This document shows positions 35,316-48,451 of a stretch of DNA of 64,000 nt, in pieces. Position 1 is the first letter of the stretch. The number at the start of each line of letters is the position of its first letter. A model generated the notes under the pieces. That model was not told the origin of the DNA and did no database searches. It saw only the letters and a program-made list of their open reading frames with translations. The DNA is taken from the NCBI GenBank assembly GCA_035578905.1, contig JAQJVL010000127.1, positions 186,001 to 250,000 on the forward strand, in the 5' to 3' direction. Both the position numbers and the translations under genes were made by a program. Source of the DNA: Stictocephala bisonia (Eukaryota; Arthropoda; Insecta; Hemiptera; Membracidae).

Positions 35316-35406
35316 GACGTAGGAAAGAGGGTGGACATCTCATCACTCTCAACAAACTAAACTTTATTTATTACACAATACAACTTTCTACATCTCCTAG
35401 TACTTT
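35316..35406. repeat. Conserved island G, copy 2
   Basis: Partner of 26,746-26,850. Confidence 0.5.
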
Positions 35407-35600
35407 ACAACCCTATACAGATCTACCCCTACGACTGTCATTGACATTCCTCTTGCCACCATCCACTCCGTATCCGTCTGTCTTGCCGTCCAGGCGCATC
35501 CACATGTCGCTCCTACATCTCTGCCCCCGGACATAGGTCATTATCTCCCTTATTCAGTCTAATTTCCACAGCATCACACTCCTTCATAACATCAAACGTG
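35407..35600. other. GC-richer unclassified segment
   Basis: CT-rich on the plus strand, with words such as CCATCCACTCCGTATCCGTC. It has no open frame of interest and no RNA motif. It may be a repeat not otherwise represented here. Confidence 0.4.
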
Positions 35601-37474
35601 GGGAAGTCACCCAATTCATCAAAATATATAATTAAAAGCAGCGTTTTATATTTTATGCTGAGCAACAAGATTTACTTTTCTTTAATTGTTATATAAGTTA
35701 ATACTTGAAAGTCGTTTCTTAAATAATCAAATTTTAACATTTACCGTAATTTTTATAAAAATATTCCTTGATATTGCAAATAGACATAATGGGAATATAC
35801 TTTTTTGTTACGAACTTAATTGGTCATACTTGTTTCCAATAAAAATAAAAAAAAGAACAGAAAAAAATAGTTGTAAGTAAAAATAATTAGCACTAAGGCC
35901 AAATTTGGGGGGGGGGTGTAAAGAAAGACGTCAGTGAATTAAGAGCTGTCACTGCTTAACCATGTAGAAATATATCCTTAACAATAAATAGATATGTATA
36001 AACACAATTGTATACTAAACCACAAAAACTGTTTCTTTAAAAAAATGCTTTTTACATGTATACTATCAACTTTAAATTAACTCAAATTGCACAAAAATTT
36101 ATTGTTTCTTGTACGATAAATAGGATATGTAAATCTTTAGCAGAATTGCCAAATTATCTAAAGCGGGTTATAAAGTAACGCTACAATGTAATCGGATCAA
36201 GAGATTACAATAACAACACCTTATGGGATTTGAAACAACATGTAGTAAAGTATAGCAGTTTAAGTTATGAAAAATATATTTTGTTACAGGAAAAACGAGA
36301 CATTAAACAAAGTTATTTAGAAATAACTTTTTGCATGCAGTACAATTAAGTGAAAGTAAACTTTTCGGAATTTCATTTATGTTGATGTTAATACTTTGTT
36401 TGATCAATAAGCAGCTCTCAAAGCTATTTAACACTATTTTTATATTATTTAAACGATATACTCAAGATTATCATGATTTAAAAATTTTTTTTAATGCAAT
36501 ATTCACTATTGTAATTGTGTTTTTTTTATAGTTTTTTAATTAAATCCGTCTAATTTATATATATATATTTTTTAAAGCAAGTAATATAAGTTAGTACCTA
36601 AATAAAAAACTAAATGTAGTATTTATATACTATTATATAGTATAATATATAGTAGTTAATTCAAAACTTTATACTATAGTGAACTAAATTTTAATATTAA
36701 TAGTGAACGTTTCTTGTATTGTTAAATTTAATTGAAATTTAGTTAGCTGTGTGTTTTTTGTGTGTTAAATTGTCAATTTTAGATGATGGAAATAACATTT
36801 TCAGTAATAGATTGTCAGTTATCTAATCAAGCTTTTTTATTTATTTTACCAACCAGAACATATAAATCCAGATTTAAAGGTTAGCTATATAAAGCATAAT
36901 AAGCTAGGAACTGGAATAATAAGCTCAATACATTTAGCTAAGTAAATAAAAAATAGCAAACATTTATTTCATCAATTTATTTTACCTTAGTAAAAATTAT
37001 TGTTTTTTAGTCAATTACTACGTGACTTACTGTCATTGAAAATTTACTTAATTTTCAATGATAGTAAATTTACTTAATTGGTTTTTTAAATATTAAGAGG
37101 AGAGAATATTTAAAAACTAATAAATTCATGTTTACTTGTAGATTTATTTATGTAGTGACCTACATATTACATATTATAGGACCCATAATTTATTCATTGT
37201 ATTTTGGGGCTGGTGGCTGGAATTATTTTGTGACGCAGTTTTCAGAATCAGAGGTCGGGAAACTACGTCGCTATAATTCATAAAAGCAATTACATAGTAG
37301 AAAATTGAAATACCTCGTAAACTATGAGTTTTGTGTAATCTTGCGAGTAGATTTATAATAGAAAAAATTTAGAATTATAAATTATTTCGAATTTCACTAT
37401 AAAAAATACCAACACACAGTTTTTGTTTTGATGTTTGATGATTGAAGATAGCTTAAATTAAAATTGCTTTTCAT
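35601..37474. other. AT-rich non-coding DNA with one hairpin
   Basis: At 37,029-37,065 an inverted repeat with 16-nt arms (one wobble) and a 5-nt loop reads ACTGTCATTGAAAATT against its complement. A G homopolymer of about 10 lies near 35,907. No gene was recognised. Confidence 0.5.
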
Positions 37475-37715
37475 ACGAAGCACACAAGTGAAGTACGTGC
37501 ATTCCTGTGTTGGTGTTTGTTCATCTAATACCAAGGGTAATGCATACATGGTGGTGTTTACCCTGTGAAGCGGAGATAGCAGCCAAGTTGTGCGGTGGAG
37601 CGTTGTTTTCGCCCTGCTAGTCCTCCAAATGGATAACACCCAGATTGCGAAAACCAAACATTATTAGTTACACAGTCAGCGTTCCTCTTACTGGAGGATA
37701 CTATTGGGTGATCCT
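37475..37715. repeat. Conserved island D, copy 2
   Basis: Partner of 27,446-27,686 and 50,600-50,862. Its minus-strand frame is open for 86 codons, but two of the three copies stop (TAG) partway, so coding is doubtful. Confidence 0.7.
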
Positions 37716-38934
37716 ATTCACAATTTTCATTACGTAACATAGCCCCTCATAAAACTTTATTTGTAAGTAACAAAAATAAATTTTAATAATAGATTATAAG
37801 TAAATTTTTGTTTAGGAAAAATCTTATGGATGTTTTCTAAATTATTATGCTGTGTGTTTTTTAAGTAATCTATATCATTTAAAAATAATTACTTGTATAA
37901 AATAGTTTGTGCCAAAAATATATTGTACTTAATAACGTTTTTTATTGAGGTTGTAACATTTATTTACAATAAAGCCTAGATTTAAAGACAATTTAAGACA
38001 TAGTTGGAACTCTAAAAGTTAATAGCCTTTTATCGAGAGTTGATTCGATCATTTTTTGTAGCTAATCAAAGCCTGGTTTTACATAACCTCAAATGCAAAA
38101 ATACTCAGTCTGTATCTTCTGTCTCACATTTTCTTAGGTTATAAATCCTTATTACTTTGTCTGGGATGGTAACGAGTGAAGTATTGCTAAATATTTATTA
38201 AATAAAATTCACAAAGCAATAAAATACAAAGTAATATTCATTGCTGTACAAATTTTAAAATTGTGAATCCAATCGTTTTTAAAAACACATGACATCAAGT
38301 AATAGTGAGCTTTACTGCCTATAAGTTCATAATATATCCATAGATATTGTATCACAAGTTTTTGACAGATCCATTTTCATTTATTTCTTCACCGACTACT
38401 ACTGTTTTCTAAAAATTCTAAATATTGACGTTTCAAAACGTTTCACTACTAAGGCAATAATTTTATTCATTTGAGTCAATGATATCAAACTTCATTAGAG
38501 TTCCGGTAATTAATGCGTAAATAATTAAGTTTCGAACAATATAAAGTTTTAAAACACTTACTGAAATTTTCAGCTAAATATTGTACTGTAATTTTCATTA
38601 ATACTTTACCCTATATAAAAGGAGCCTTACTAATTTAATATTGGCTTGAGATCGGTTAAAGTACCCAAACTTATTTTCCAGCAAACTTTAAAAGCAAGTC
38701 GTAAGCATGTCCTTCAATACGTATTAGAAAGAACGTCAGTTACGTAACTTTATTAGAAAAAGTATTGAGCTAGAAGTCTCTAGTATTTTTATATTCTAAC
38801 CTATGGGTTTTGAGAATGGTTATAATACCAATAAATATGAAAAGTGAAACCTTGCTATTGCCACTTTTATGCACTTATAAGGTGTAGATTGCAAACGGTT
38901 ATAAATGGTAAGAGGAAATGACCCCTTATACTGA
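37716..38934. other. AT-rich non-coding DNA
   Basis: A TATA-box-like CCTATATAAAAGGAGCC occurs near 38,611, with no gene recognised downstream. Nothing else was seen. Confidence 0.5.
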
Positions 38935-39020
38935 AAGCAACGCCTGGCTTTCCTAGGTATTAAAACTCATAACATGTTTTATAGGCACTAATTCCTTTTA
39001 CGAGTTTTTAACGCTAAACA
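38935..39020. repeat. Diverged island C-like repeat
   Basis: Shares AACGCCTGGCTTTCC, TATTAAAACTCATAAC and ACGAGTTTTTAACGC-like ends with island C. One TAG interrupts the otherwise shared plus-strand frame. Confidence 0.5.
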
Positions 39021-39247
39021 GTTTGGTTGTTTGTTTATTTAAAGGTTACGATTGTTTATCACTTTTGTGACTCATTTAATGTACAATAGTCAGGAGTGTG
39101 TTTATTTAAATATATTTCTAAGGAACATTTGAGAAAGTGTTAAAATTAGGTTATACGTCAGATTGTTTATGCCACCTAAAGTTAAATTTATTTTAGAAAT
39201 ATCCATGATATGTAATAAATATTTTAATAGACACAATAAATCTTATA

Positions 39248-40353
39248 TACAGGGTATAAAAAAAATTTTGAACGGCCATAGATAAGGGGCTAAGGCGTTG
39301 GCTTGCCAAGCAGTTGGCCCGGGTTCGAATCCCACTATGACCATTAACAGTTTTTGCCCTGCCGCTCCCGTGGTTCGCAAGTCACGTTGCGTTAAGCCGT
39401 TGGTCCCCAGGTTAAGTGTTAGAATTAGCTACTTAGCTCTAACTTCGCCTGGTAAAATAAGACAATCCTTAACTTTATTTAAAGCGGTGTCCTGGCTATA
39501 TATTTTCAGATTCTATACATAATTTAGTACATAAAATGCAGTATAAAATTATGCCAAATTCTACTCAGCTTAAGGTCTACCTGTTGGTGTAGATTTTAAG
39601 ACAAAATATTAGTATAAATATTAGTAGTGTTTATACTATTATTATAAAGATCGGTTAATTTTACTGACTTTAAAATTTGCCAAGTTCTTCACCTTAACAT
39701 TATCAAACAGTATAAAAATAGTCATTCACCTATCGTTTGCCGTTTTAAAATGGTAGTCGTTCAAATCATTTAAATAAACTGTTATATTTATCCATTTTAT
39801 ATCAACCAATAAGTTTTTAGTGTATTTTATTACAAACCTATTGGTTCCTTGATTTGTAATATGTGCTTATTATTAGTGTAGTATCGATAAAAAACCTATT
39901 ATACAAATTTTTCGGGTGCTGTACAAACTTGCAGTAAAATAAATGTTTACCACAACTCTAATAATAGGTTTACGACAGCAAGTAAGGCACCAATAGATTT
40001 TTAATAAAGCGATCTAGCAGTTACATATTTTGTATAACATTTATGAACCTAACCTTACCTAATAGTTTACAAGAAATGTCATTTCAATCGTTCTAACGAC
40101 AGCCATTTTGAAATAGCAAACGATAACTCAGTAGCTACTTTCTTACTGTGTAATATTATCAATTAAAGAACTGTGCGAGATTTGAAGCCATTCGTACTTA
40201 CTGCTCCTGAGTTTTTTTGTTTTGAAAAAAGACAGAGTCAGGAAGAAACTTAAGGAAGTGAAATTTGAAAAATATTATACTTAAATGTCTGCTCTAAATT
40301 AAGCTTAGAACTCAACAATATATAGCCAGGATACCCTTTTAGTTAATCCTGTA
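39248..40353. mobile_element. TA-flanked foldback element (mariner-type MITE with very long arms)
   Basis: TA duplications flank ends TACAGGGTATAA (left) and TACAGGATTAACTAAAAGGG (right, inverted). The arms align in inverted orientation over most of the element. Both share CCTGGCTATATATT, then a TAATTTAG word, then AGTTCTT, ACAGTA, ATCGTTTGC and CTATTGGT in mirrored order. The arms are diverged, so the element is old. It has no coding capacity. The left arm is interrupted by a SINE at 39,268-39,482. Confidence 0.8.
39268..39482 (+). repeat. tRNA-Gly-like SINE inserted in the foldback element
   Basis: The head reads GGCCATAGATAAGGGGCTAA and has a perfect B box GGTTCGAATCC. The acceptor stem pairs in six of seven positions (GGCCATA with TATGACC), and the loop TTGCCAA gives anticodon GCC. 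T-stem and anticodon-stem mismatches argue against a working tRNA gene. About 130 bp of unrelated body follows. It splits the left end of the foldback element. Confidence 0.75.
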
Positions 40354-41593
40354 TAAATAATTTAACTATTTAAATCATCATAACAATTACATACTAAACA
40401 TAACTAGTTCTATTACATACTCAACGGTTCTGCAATATTGAGCAATTTATAAGATTCTAGTTGGTTTTTTATTGTTTTCTCTATAGACATTTCTTAAAGA
40501 TCTTGATATTTATGATGGGTTTTTCTGGTACTCCAATCACCTAATCAGAACATAGGCCTATTTTTATCTGTACGATGAGTAATATCTTTCTTTGCAAATA
40601 TTTTATACGTTTTGTATGGAACTTTAAAGAGCTAAATAGGATGTGGTTTATCAAGGATAGACAAAGCATCAGAATAATTATACTCCTAATGAAGTAATAT
40701 AGTAACTTATATAGTCTTGTGGCGTTAAAAACTAACAGTATTTAAAAAACAGTTCATAAATCTTCTGTACGATCCAGGGAATATCTTTAGTGAATTAAAA
40801 GTGTATTTATTTACCCTCAGTCGTTGCAATATTCTACTTCCTAGAATTAAGTAAATGAAATGTTGTAATGTTTGATGGGAACTGTTACTTAGAAGAAATC
40901 TTCTGAAGGGTATATTTAATTTATAATATATGCAGCCAACATTTCAATTACAAACAATTACGTATACAAGAATTCTTTTACAACCTAACTCGAAGACAAA
41001 TACAAATAAAATAATAAAACTCTTGTCACCATATCTAGCAGTCTAAATTATTATTAAACATACTGAAGTAAATAAATATTCCTAGACTAAGCACCCTGTT
41101 TCATATACTTTTTTATACAAAATATATACATATCAATAAGTAACTATAGTATATGTGTATTTTAAAAGTAACTGTTATAATAAAACAGAAAATAACTAGA
41201 ACCAATCATAAGAAAAAACTTTAACCTGTTGTACTTTATTATTTCAACTACTGAAAAAAATACTAAATTGAACTAATGTACGTGCTATTTAATCGAAGTA
41301 AAAATGCATTGTTAGTTGTTTATTATAACCATTCCCATGAATATGACCTACCCCTAAATATTGCAGTTTTAAGAATGAAGTCAGAATAATATAAACTAGG
41401 TAAATGGTTTGTTTAAACCTGGCAATATATACTTTAAACATTACATATTCTATAGATAAATATAAATGCAATATGTGGATGGATTCCATTGAAATTTTTT
41501 TACAATATTCAGTGTATATACTAGCATGTTTTTTGTATGTTTTGTTCCTAAAATTGTAAACGAAAAAGTTAATTTCAAGCATTTATCACATAC
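40354..41593. other. AT-rich non-coding DNA
   Basis: A 97-codon minus-strand frame at 41,289-41,582 is AT-driven, with no motif. Nothing else was recognised. Confidence 0.5.
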
Positions 41594-41620
41594 CTTCAGA
41601 GATGGAAAGAAATATAACTT
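41594..41620 (-). CDS. Candidate 27-nt microexon
   Basis: On the minus strand TAGTAGTTTTTTCAG precedes and AAG|GTATGTGAT follows. The 27 nt read KLYFFPSLK in one frame and keep phase. Such a signal can arise by chance in AT-rich DNA, so this is weak. Confidence 0.15.
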
Positions 41621-42002
41621 CTGAAAAAACTACTACTATGGCTAGTTTATGTATGTACTTAATATATCGAAACAGTATCCTGTAAGTTTATTATTGTGGC
41701 CAGATGATTTTATTTTTATAAAAACACTGTAAGTTACTTTATTTAAAATGAAATGAAGTAAACAGTCAATCTGTACTTTACCCTAGATCCCACAAGTGGA
41801 CTCGAAAAGTATCGACACTTCCTTTAAATTTTCGTGATTGGCCCTTTCTTTATTAAAGTTCTAAACAAAGTCAGAAAAAAACGTTCATTCTTCTATTCTT
41901 ATCCCTTTAAAAGACCTACAACTGGCCAGGTTCAGCTAGTTAGATTACAAAATTATTAACAACAACTTTTTTACTTTTGTTAATCTGCCCTTAAAACCCT
42001 AA
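41621..42002. other. AT-rich non-coding DNA
   Basis: Nothing recognised. Confidence 0.55.
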
Positions 42003-42130
42003 TATCAAAGTCAGAAGGACTGAGTCTGTCATGGCCATACCAAAACTGGAAATGGAAGATAAATATTTGACAGACCGAGTTAAGCGTAGCTTGGTTTCAG
42101 TATCGACCTGTACCTTAACTGCTGAATCTA
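42003..42130 (-). repeat. Diverged island Ay, copy 3
   Basis: Aligns to 47,212-47,310 at DNA level and more distantly to 16.1/31.9 kb. On the minus strand it reads VKVQVDTETKLRLTRSVKYL, then SSISSFGMAMTDSVLLT. This is gap-free against the Ay frame (KYL-x2-ISS, then TD-x-VL). It stays open here. It is either a related exon or an old repeat. Confidence 0.5.
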
Positions 42131-43004
42131 TAGTACTCCCATCATCTTTCAATTCACACATATACTTTTATTTCACATATTTCCTTATACTAATTTTCAT
42201 TATAGATAATTCTAACTAGTTTCAATGTGGCAATTCCATTTGTTATAATAAGGTTTAGGTATAATATTGGATTAAATTTAGAACTGACTTTTTAGGTGAC
42301 AGGAGATGTCGGAGTGGTGACTTATTTATTGGCTAGGAATTTAGTTTGAAAATGGAAGTTTCCAAAGTTCAAATACTCAACTAACAATCAATTTATGTTT
42401 CACTTGATGAATAAAGATTCACAGACCTATAAACTCATGTAGACTGGCTAGTAAAGTTAAAAAATATAACATCTAAAAAATTAGATTTTAACTTTGGTAA
42501 TTTAACAATTTAAATATGTTTAATAACAATCTAATAAACCTTACTTTTGTAATAAAGAGTAACATTTTATTATCTCTTACGAGTTCTTAGTTCTGTGTTG
42601 TTAAAATAAGATAACATTTTGACAATAATTTTGTTCAAAATCCATATTGTTACAGTCAAGTTGAAATATTTACAATGGTAGAAGAAATTAGTATCATATT
42701 GTAATCCAATTTAAATAATTCATTTAAAGTCCATGTGTCACTAGTACGACAATTAGTAAGCAGTATGTTTAAAAAGAATAGGCTTATATAATAAAATTAA
42801 TACTATAACGTCAATAATATGCTAATTTCGTTATTAAATTGAGTAATAAATATATACGTTTTAATTAGTGTAAGATTGTATAAACCTATAAATAACTAAG
42901 TATATATTACTATAGTGTACGTAATGAGTATTAAGTATTGATTACTATAAAACTTTACTATGCTAAGTTTGTATTAGAAGGTTCAAGAATTCCCACAACA
43001 ACTC
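42131..43004. other. AT-rich non-coding DNA
   Basis: Nothing recognised. Confidence 0.55.
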
Positions 43005-43120
43005 ACATGCTACGTAATGCTGCTTGTTTAGTAAATGTCTGGGATACTATTTACAGTGTGGTATTTGTACTGCAAATCAAAGATAGCAACTCGTTTGTGA
43101 GCGTCTTATTCTACTTTTTA
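43005..43120 (+). repeat. Diverged island D, copy 4
   Basis: Pairs with 48,120-48,240: GATACTATTTACAGTGTGG against GATACTGTTTTCATAGTGG, and a shared CAAAGATAGCA. Both are open on the plus strand (VVFVLQIKDSN and VVFELQNKDSS). The match to the better D copies is weaker but colinear. Confidence 0.5.
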
Positions 43121-43783
43121 GTCATTTAATCTACAATGTTCATAGTACAAAATTAGCTACACCACTTTTTTGTTATATACAGTCTAAACTTGTTTGCTTG
43201 GGCAGTTTTTTTAAAGGATCTTATCAAATAATTAGAAAGCAGCTATGAAACAAATAGTAAATAGAAAAGTTTTTTTGTACTATATGTCCTTCAAAAGAAT
43301 ATCGAACAAAATATAACAACTAGACTCATGCTCATGGTTATAAAATATTTTAAATTTAGATGAGAAACAAATTTATAACCTTTCCTGATACCTAATGTTT
43401 ATAAAGTTTTACCCTAATTCCTCTCAATATATTCTGCCAACATATATATCTACCATAAAATATATAAAATTATATAAAATCTACCATCTAAACATGATAT
43501 AGCTCTCACAACCTGAGTTCATTTGAAAAAATAAAAAACTCTCATACATCCTAGAAACCAAATTATATATAATACAACCCCTCCTACTTCCACTAATTTT
43601 AAATGATAAATTAATACTAAATAAATAATCACAATTACTTTCAAAAAAAAAAATAAATAAATAAATAAATTTATCCAGAACGAAGGATGCTGTAAACCAT
43701 TATTACACATGTACTTAACTTAATTTATCATTCAATATATACTACAATGATATTAGTGGTGCAGCGCTTTAACGAAACTTATT
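43121..43783. other. AT-rich non-coding DNA
   Basis: Nothing recognised. Confidence 0.55.
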
Positions 43784-43813
43784 TACGTATATTATAAACT
43801 TATAATATACGTA
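43784..43813. repeat. Perfect 14-bp palindrome with 2-nt spacer
   Basis: TACGTATATTATAA and its exact reverse complement are separated by AC. It might extrude as a cruciform or simply be an AT-rich accident. Confidence 0.85.
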
Positions 43814-43869
43814 CGCTTAAAGGTAGCTAAATACGTGAATACTACCATAGAAAACTGGGGTGTCTTGTT

Positions 43870-44140
43870 TAGTTTTATTCACGGTCCAAATGTTGTATAG
43901 GAAAGATCACTGAGCTCGAAGTTCATTAGTTACCTGAAAAACTTACTAATATTCTAACGTGGTTAATTCTCTATGTGGTTCAGATTCTAAGTAAATCAGT
44001 ATGTTCATAGTAACACTAGCTTTTTGGAAATTAATAAATGTATATTTATAAGGAACAGTAGATCAATAACTAGACTCGCTTATGTACACTCATCACACTT
44101 ATTCTTTCCTAATTTTCACTTATATATACGATCTTAATTT
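43870..44140 (+). repeat. Dispersed repeat H, long form copy 4
   Basis: Aligns to 20,525-20,790. The core words are ACACTCATCACACTTATTC and TATATATACGATC. Confidence 0.55.
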
Positions 44141-47100
44141 GATTTAGAAATTAATTTTGAAAACAATTATGCAGGATATTACGTCTATAAAACCAATATA
44201 TGGGGTTTTTAATTTAAATAAAGCTGCTTTGACAATAACTAACTATAAATATCCCAAATTCAAGTAACTGGTGTTAAATATTGGGTATTAAAGAATTTAG
44301 GTAGACACTTACTGAAACGATGTTGAAGTATTTATTTTTAAACCCATTTTGTAATATATCAACCAACAATGTGAAGGTTTTATAAATGCTAATTGTAAAG
44401 TGAATTAGATTTGGTTTTCATGATTTTAACAAACCTTGTTTGGTCTATCTTTATTGGTGATTATAACTGTGTGATGTACTATGTACAAAGTATACAATAT
44501 TTACAGTGTATTGTATTTTATTAATAAGTGTATTAAATACCAGGACATTATACAAGTAAAATTTTTAAAGTTTAAAATCTTTTTTTTTACAATCATTGAA
44601 AAAAGAGAAAAACACTTTGATAATGGTAAATCGTAGGCAATATAATAGCATTAAAAACTATATTTATTAGTAACATCTATAGGATTGTTAACATTATGTA
44701 TAGATTATTCTTGATTTTAAGAACTTATTTTTTATACAAAATAAAATATTATTCTATGTTATATACTGATAAGCATAATTGTAATGATATAATTTTCATT
44801 TAGGTGTATAACTGGGTAGTCAGTACCACTGTAGGTGTTTAGGTAGTTGGGTAGGTCCAAAATCCCGAAAAAGTTACAAAAATCACAACACATATTAAAT
44901 GAGTCAAAACATCTCAAAGTTGACAAAAAATAATATAGGCTACAGTTTTGAAGTATTAAGAAAATGTCCCAGACATATAACCTAAGTCTTATCTACTATA
45001 TTTATAATGTAACATTTATATAATATTATACCCCTCGTAAATATTTTTGGTTTTATAAAATTTGAACATTGTTTGGATGTAAAACAATCCTATATTTACT
45101 AAACAATGAGCAATTAGGAAATGTTTTATTAAACTGTTTACTTCGAGTCTAGCTTAAGAAAAAGTTTTAAGAAAAGTACTTTTAGCGTGGACTTAAAAAT
45201 AATACATATTTAATATTTTAATTGTATCAGTTCATAAAACCATATTATAAAGTGTATTCTGGTAGTATTTATTTATTTTAGCACTACTTGTTCTATAGGT
45301 TATTTCCAGCTTAGAATGTTTCAATTTGTTATTGTACTAAGCATATTTATATATTTATTTATTTATAAAAATGGCACATACCATTAATTATAATATAATA
45401 TAATAATAAACTGTTTAGTAGCACCAAACACTTCTTAAAGTTTTACTATATAAGTTACAGAAAATATTATAAAACAAATGCAAATAAAATAATAACACTA
45501 ACAATAGAAATATAAACAACAATATGGAACTGACAAGCACAAATCTCTACATTATGTACTGACAGGAAAATATAAAACATAGTAAATTTTTACGAAATAA
45601 ACAATAAAACAGCTTAAATTGATAACAAAATTATAGCAATTAAATATTAAACTAACTAAACAAAATTGTATGTTTTAATTATTTTGAATTACAAAATGAT
45701 TTTAATTTTATTTAGCACAATCATTGAACGTAACACACTATATGTTAGTGCTATTTAAAAATATTGGGTATTTTTATTTACACTAAACATGTGGTCAGTT
45801 GACAGTTGACTCCACATTATTTGCTATGTTAACTAAATAAATTAAATATGATAAAACTACAAAGAAATCAAACACTATGAATAAAATTCCATTGTAATTT
45901 ATTAAATAGTAGATATTTCCTTTATTGAATGATAGCAATTAATGAAAAAAACAATAATTCATTAAATATTTTTGTAAAGGGATTCTAACATCAGCCATAT
46001 GAGACCGACACTGATATTTACACTCTAAACATACTATACACTTTTTTATACCTTACTTTAAGATAGTTAATTGTTTAACATAAAAATTATATTCATGAAA
46101 CACCAAGATGAGTAACCAAACGTACAAAGATTAAACTTAGGTCCCGTTTAATATACCATAATGATAGTAGGAGGCGTGTAAAAAGAGAACAAGTCTGTTA
46201 GGTCAGGTTAGGTTAGGAAATAAGTCATTGACATATATCACAGGAAGGTTTAACGGCTGCCAAACTAAGATGTGGGAATGAAACTTGTCAGTCGAAAGTG
46301 AAACTTTAACTTAACTTTCTGACTATGCTCTTAATCATTTAATATAGTAGAAGTTAATAAAAGCTTTAATTTATGCTAGTAAAACTTTACTTACACCTTT
46401 ATATTCAATATACAAATGTATTATGTACGATTCTTATAATAAGTGTCGAAAGAACATTACATACTCCATTGATAAGATATAAACGTTGGTTATTCACATA
46501 TATAAATGTACTGTTACAATATTAAAATCCAATAATAATGTATTTGTGAAAGATAGAATGATATGCTTATACACATCTAATTATAAATAGTATAAGTACA
46601 TAATTAATAGTATTATATTTGTACATTATTATATTTCAATGGCCACAATGCGTTGTTGTTGCCTGTATATCTAATAAATAGGAACTTGTTATATATAATA
46701 TGGTATGTACTTCAGCCCCTCCCACTATTGATTTAAAAGGGCTGTTTTTATATCATTGTCACAAACGAGTTCACATGCTTGAATATTTACTAGAAATGTA
46801 ATAACATTATACAGTAACCTAAAAATATTTATTTTCATAATTTTATTTAAATTATTAAAACAAAATAATTTGTCTTGTACAGTAGTTTTCAGTACGAGAC
46901 GTAGCTAACACAATTTTTTTTTAAATATTGAACTATATCATAAAACTGCACTTTCACTACTACTAAGTAAATATTTGTTTTATTGCAGACTTAATGGTTT
47001 CATATTTCGTTTGAATTTAAACTTGCGTAGTATATACTAGTCTACCATACTATTGATATAGGTAAAAAACTTAACTATAATGATAATAAAGATTTAAAAT

Positions 47101-47211
47101 AAATGTTATGGAATCTAAAAATTGAATTTAATTTATTTTTGAAAGATTAGTATAATATAAAATTAATTGCAACAACTATTTTTAATTACGTTATACTAGC
47201 CTACAAAAACA
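44141..47211. other. AT-rich non-coding DNA
   Basis: A relic of the 36-bp minisatellite unit is at about 44,805-44,860 (GTCAGTACCACTGTAGGTG). A short TTAGG-like run (GGTCAGGTTAGGTTAGG) is at 46,201. No gene was recognised. Confidence 0.5.
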
Positions 47212-47310
47212 GCATATCAGGGTCAGAAGGGCTCAGTACATCGTGGGAGTGCCAAAACTGGATATTGAAGATAAATATTTGACAGGCCGAGTTCAGCGTA
47301 GTTACCATTA
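47212..47310 (-). repeat. Diverged island Ay, copy 4 (with stops)
   Basis: Aligns to 42,003-42,130. The minus-strand frame keeps PVKYLSSISSFG but has two TGA codons. Confidence 0.5.
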
Positions 47311-48119
47311 GTATTGGCTTTTAATGAAATAGTCAAAACCAAGGAACTCCTGCCGTGTTTCAATAACTTTATTTAATTTATGTACTGTTTCATATTGTTT
47401 AACTTACACGTTATTTACTAGTATACATTTTGTAACGACTTTTGTAACAATAAATTTTAAATACAATACTACATAGTACATAAATTTAGTATTTTGTTTT
47501 ATAGCATTTTAAACATAGGTGTTTAAAATATGTCAATATTTTGTTAGAAAAATCTATAAAGCTGATGGTATTTTGTAATATTTTTACTTATTCTGATTAT
47601 TTCGTTAATGAGTTTAATTTTGTACAGTTGAACTAAACAATATATTTATATAAATTACTTGTTTTGGATTATTGGATACCAAACTTATGGGTTATTTGGA
47701 TCCTATACTTTTTTATAGTACTTAAAAATATGGAATAAATGTTTCTTCATTATGATTGTTGTTAGGTAATTCTGTATTAAGTATTATGTGTTGCTTCAGT
47801 CCATTTAACGTACTTAATTTTAAAAAAAGTTTAATTTGAAAATAGTTATATCCAAAATAAAAACCAAGCCATAAATTGAATTCAATAAAATAGTAATAAA
47901 CAATGAAAAAAAAATCATCTCTACATTTATATTACTAATCAACTTAATGGGATAAATAGAATACATTTTAATTTGGTATCTATTATAATTGTATATCTTT
48001 TAGTAAATTATACTTCATAGTATATTATACGTAGTAACTAATTAAATATAGTAGTTTATAGTTGTAATATGGGGTTGTTCATTCATAAGACTACTAACAT
48101 ACTAATAAAGTATGCTAAT
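47311..48119. other. AT-rich non-coding DNA
   Basis: Nothing recognised. Confidence 0.55.
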
Positions 48120-48240
48120 GTTTTTGGTTGCTTAATTAATGCCTGCGATACTGTTTTCATAGTGGTGTTTGAACTACAGAACAAAGATAGCAGCCCGTTT
48201 GTGTATCTGAGCGCTGTTCCCTTCTTGTTAGTATTTTATT
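48120..48240 (+). repeat. Diverged island D, copy 5
   Basis: Partner of 43,005-43,120, at nearly the same distance from its Ay island (about 0.9 kb against 1.0 kb). Confidence 0.5.
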
Positions 48241-48451
48241 ACATAATATTTTTTTAACAAGCAAAAATTGTACAACTTTAGTAACATGACTTTAAAAAAG
48301 TCTCCGTTTTTCATTGTTCATTTTGACATTGAATTTATAAAATTAATCTGAAACCAATATCGAGCAATCAATAAATACCTAAACATCTAGACTAGGAGAT
48401 TAATACGAAAAGATTGTTCAACGTGGTATCTTTTATACTATAAACACTTTA

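Noticed and set aside
38611..38630. TATA-box promoter
   Set aside because: A single TATATAAAAGG in AT-rich DNA with no initiator or gene downstream.
39276..39345. Functional tRNA-Gly(GCC) gene
   Set aside because: Anticodon and T stems do not pair well and a SINE body follows directly.
41289..41582. 97-codon minus-strand ORF
   Set aside because: AT-driven composition, no motif, no start or splice support.
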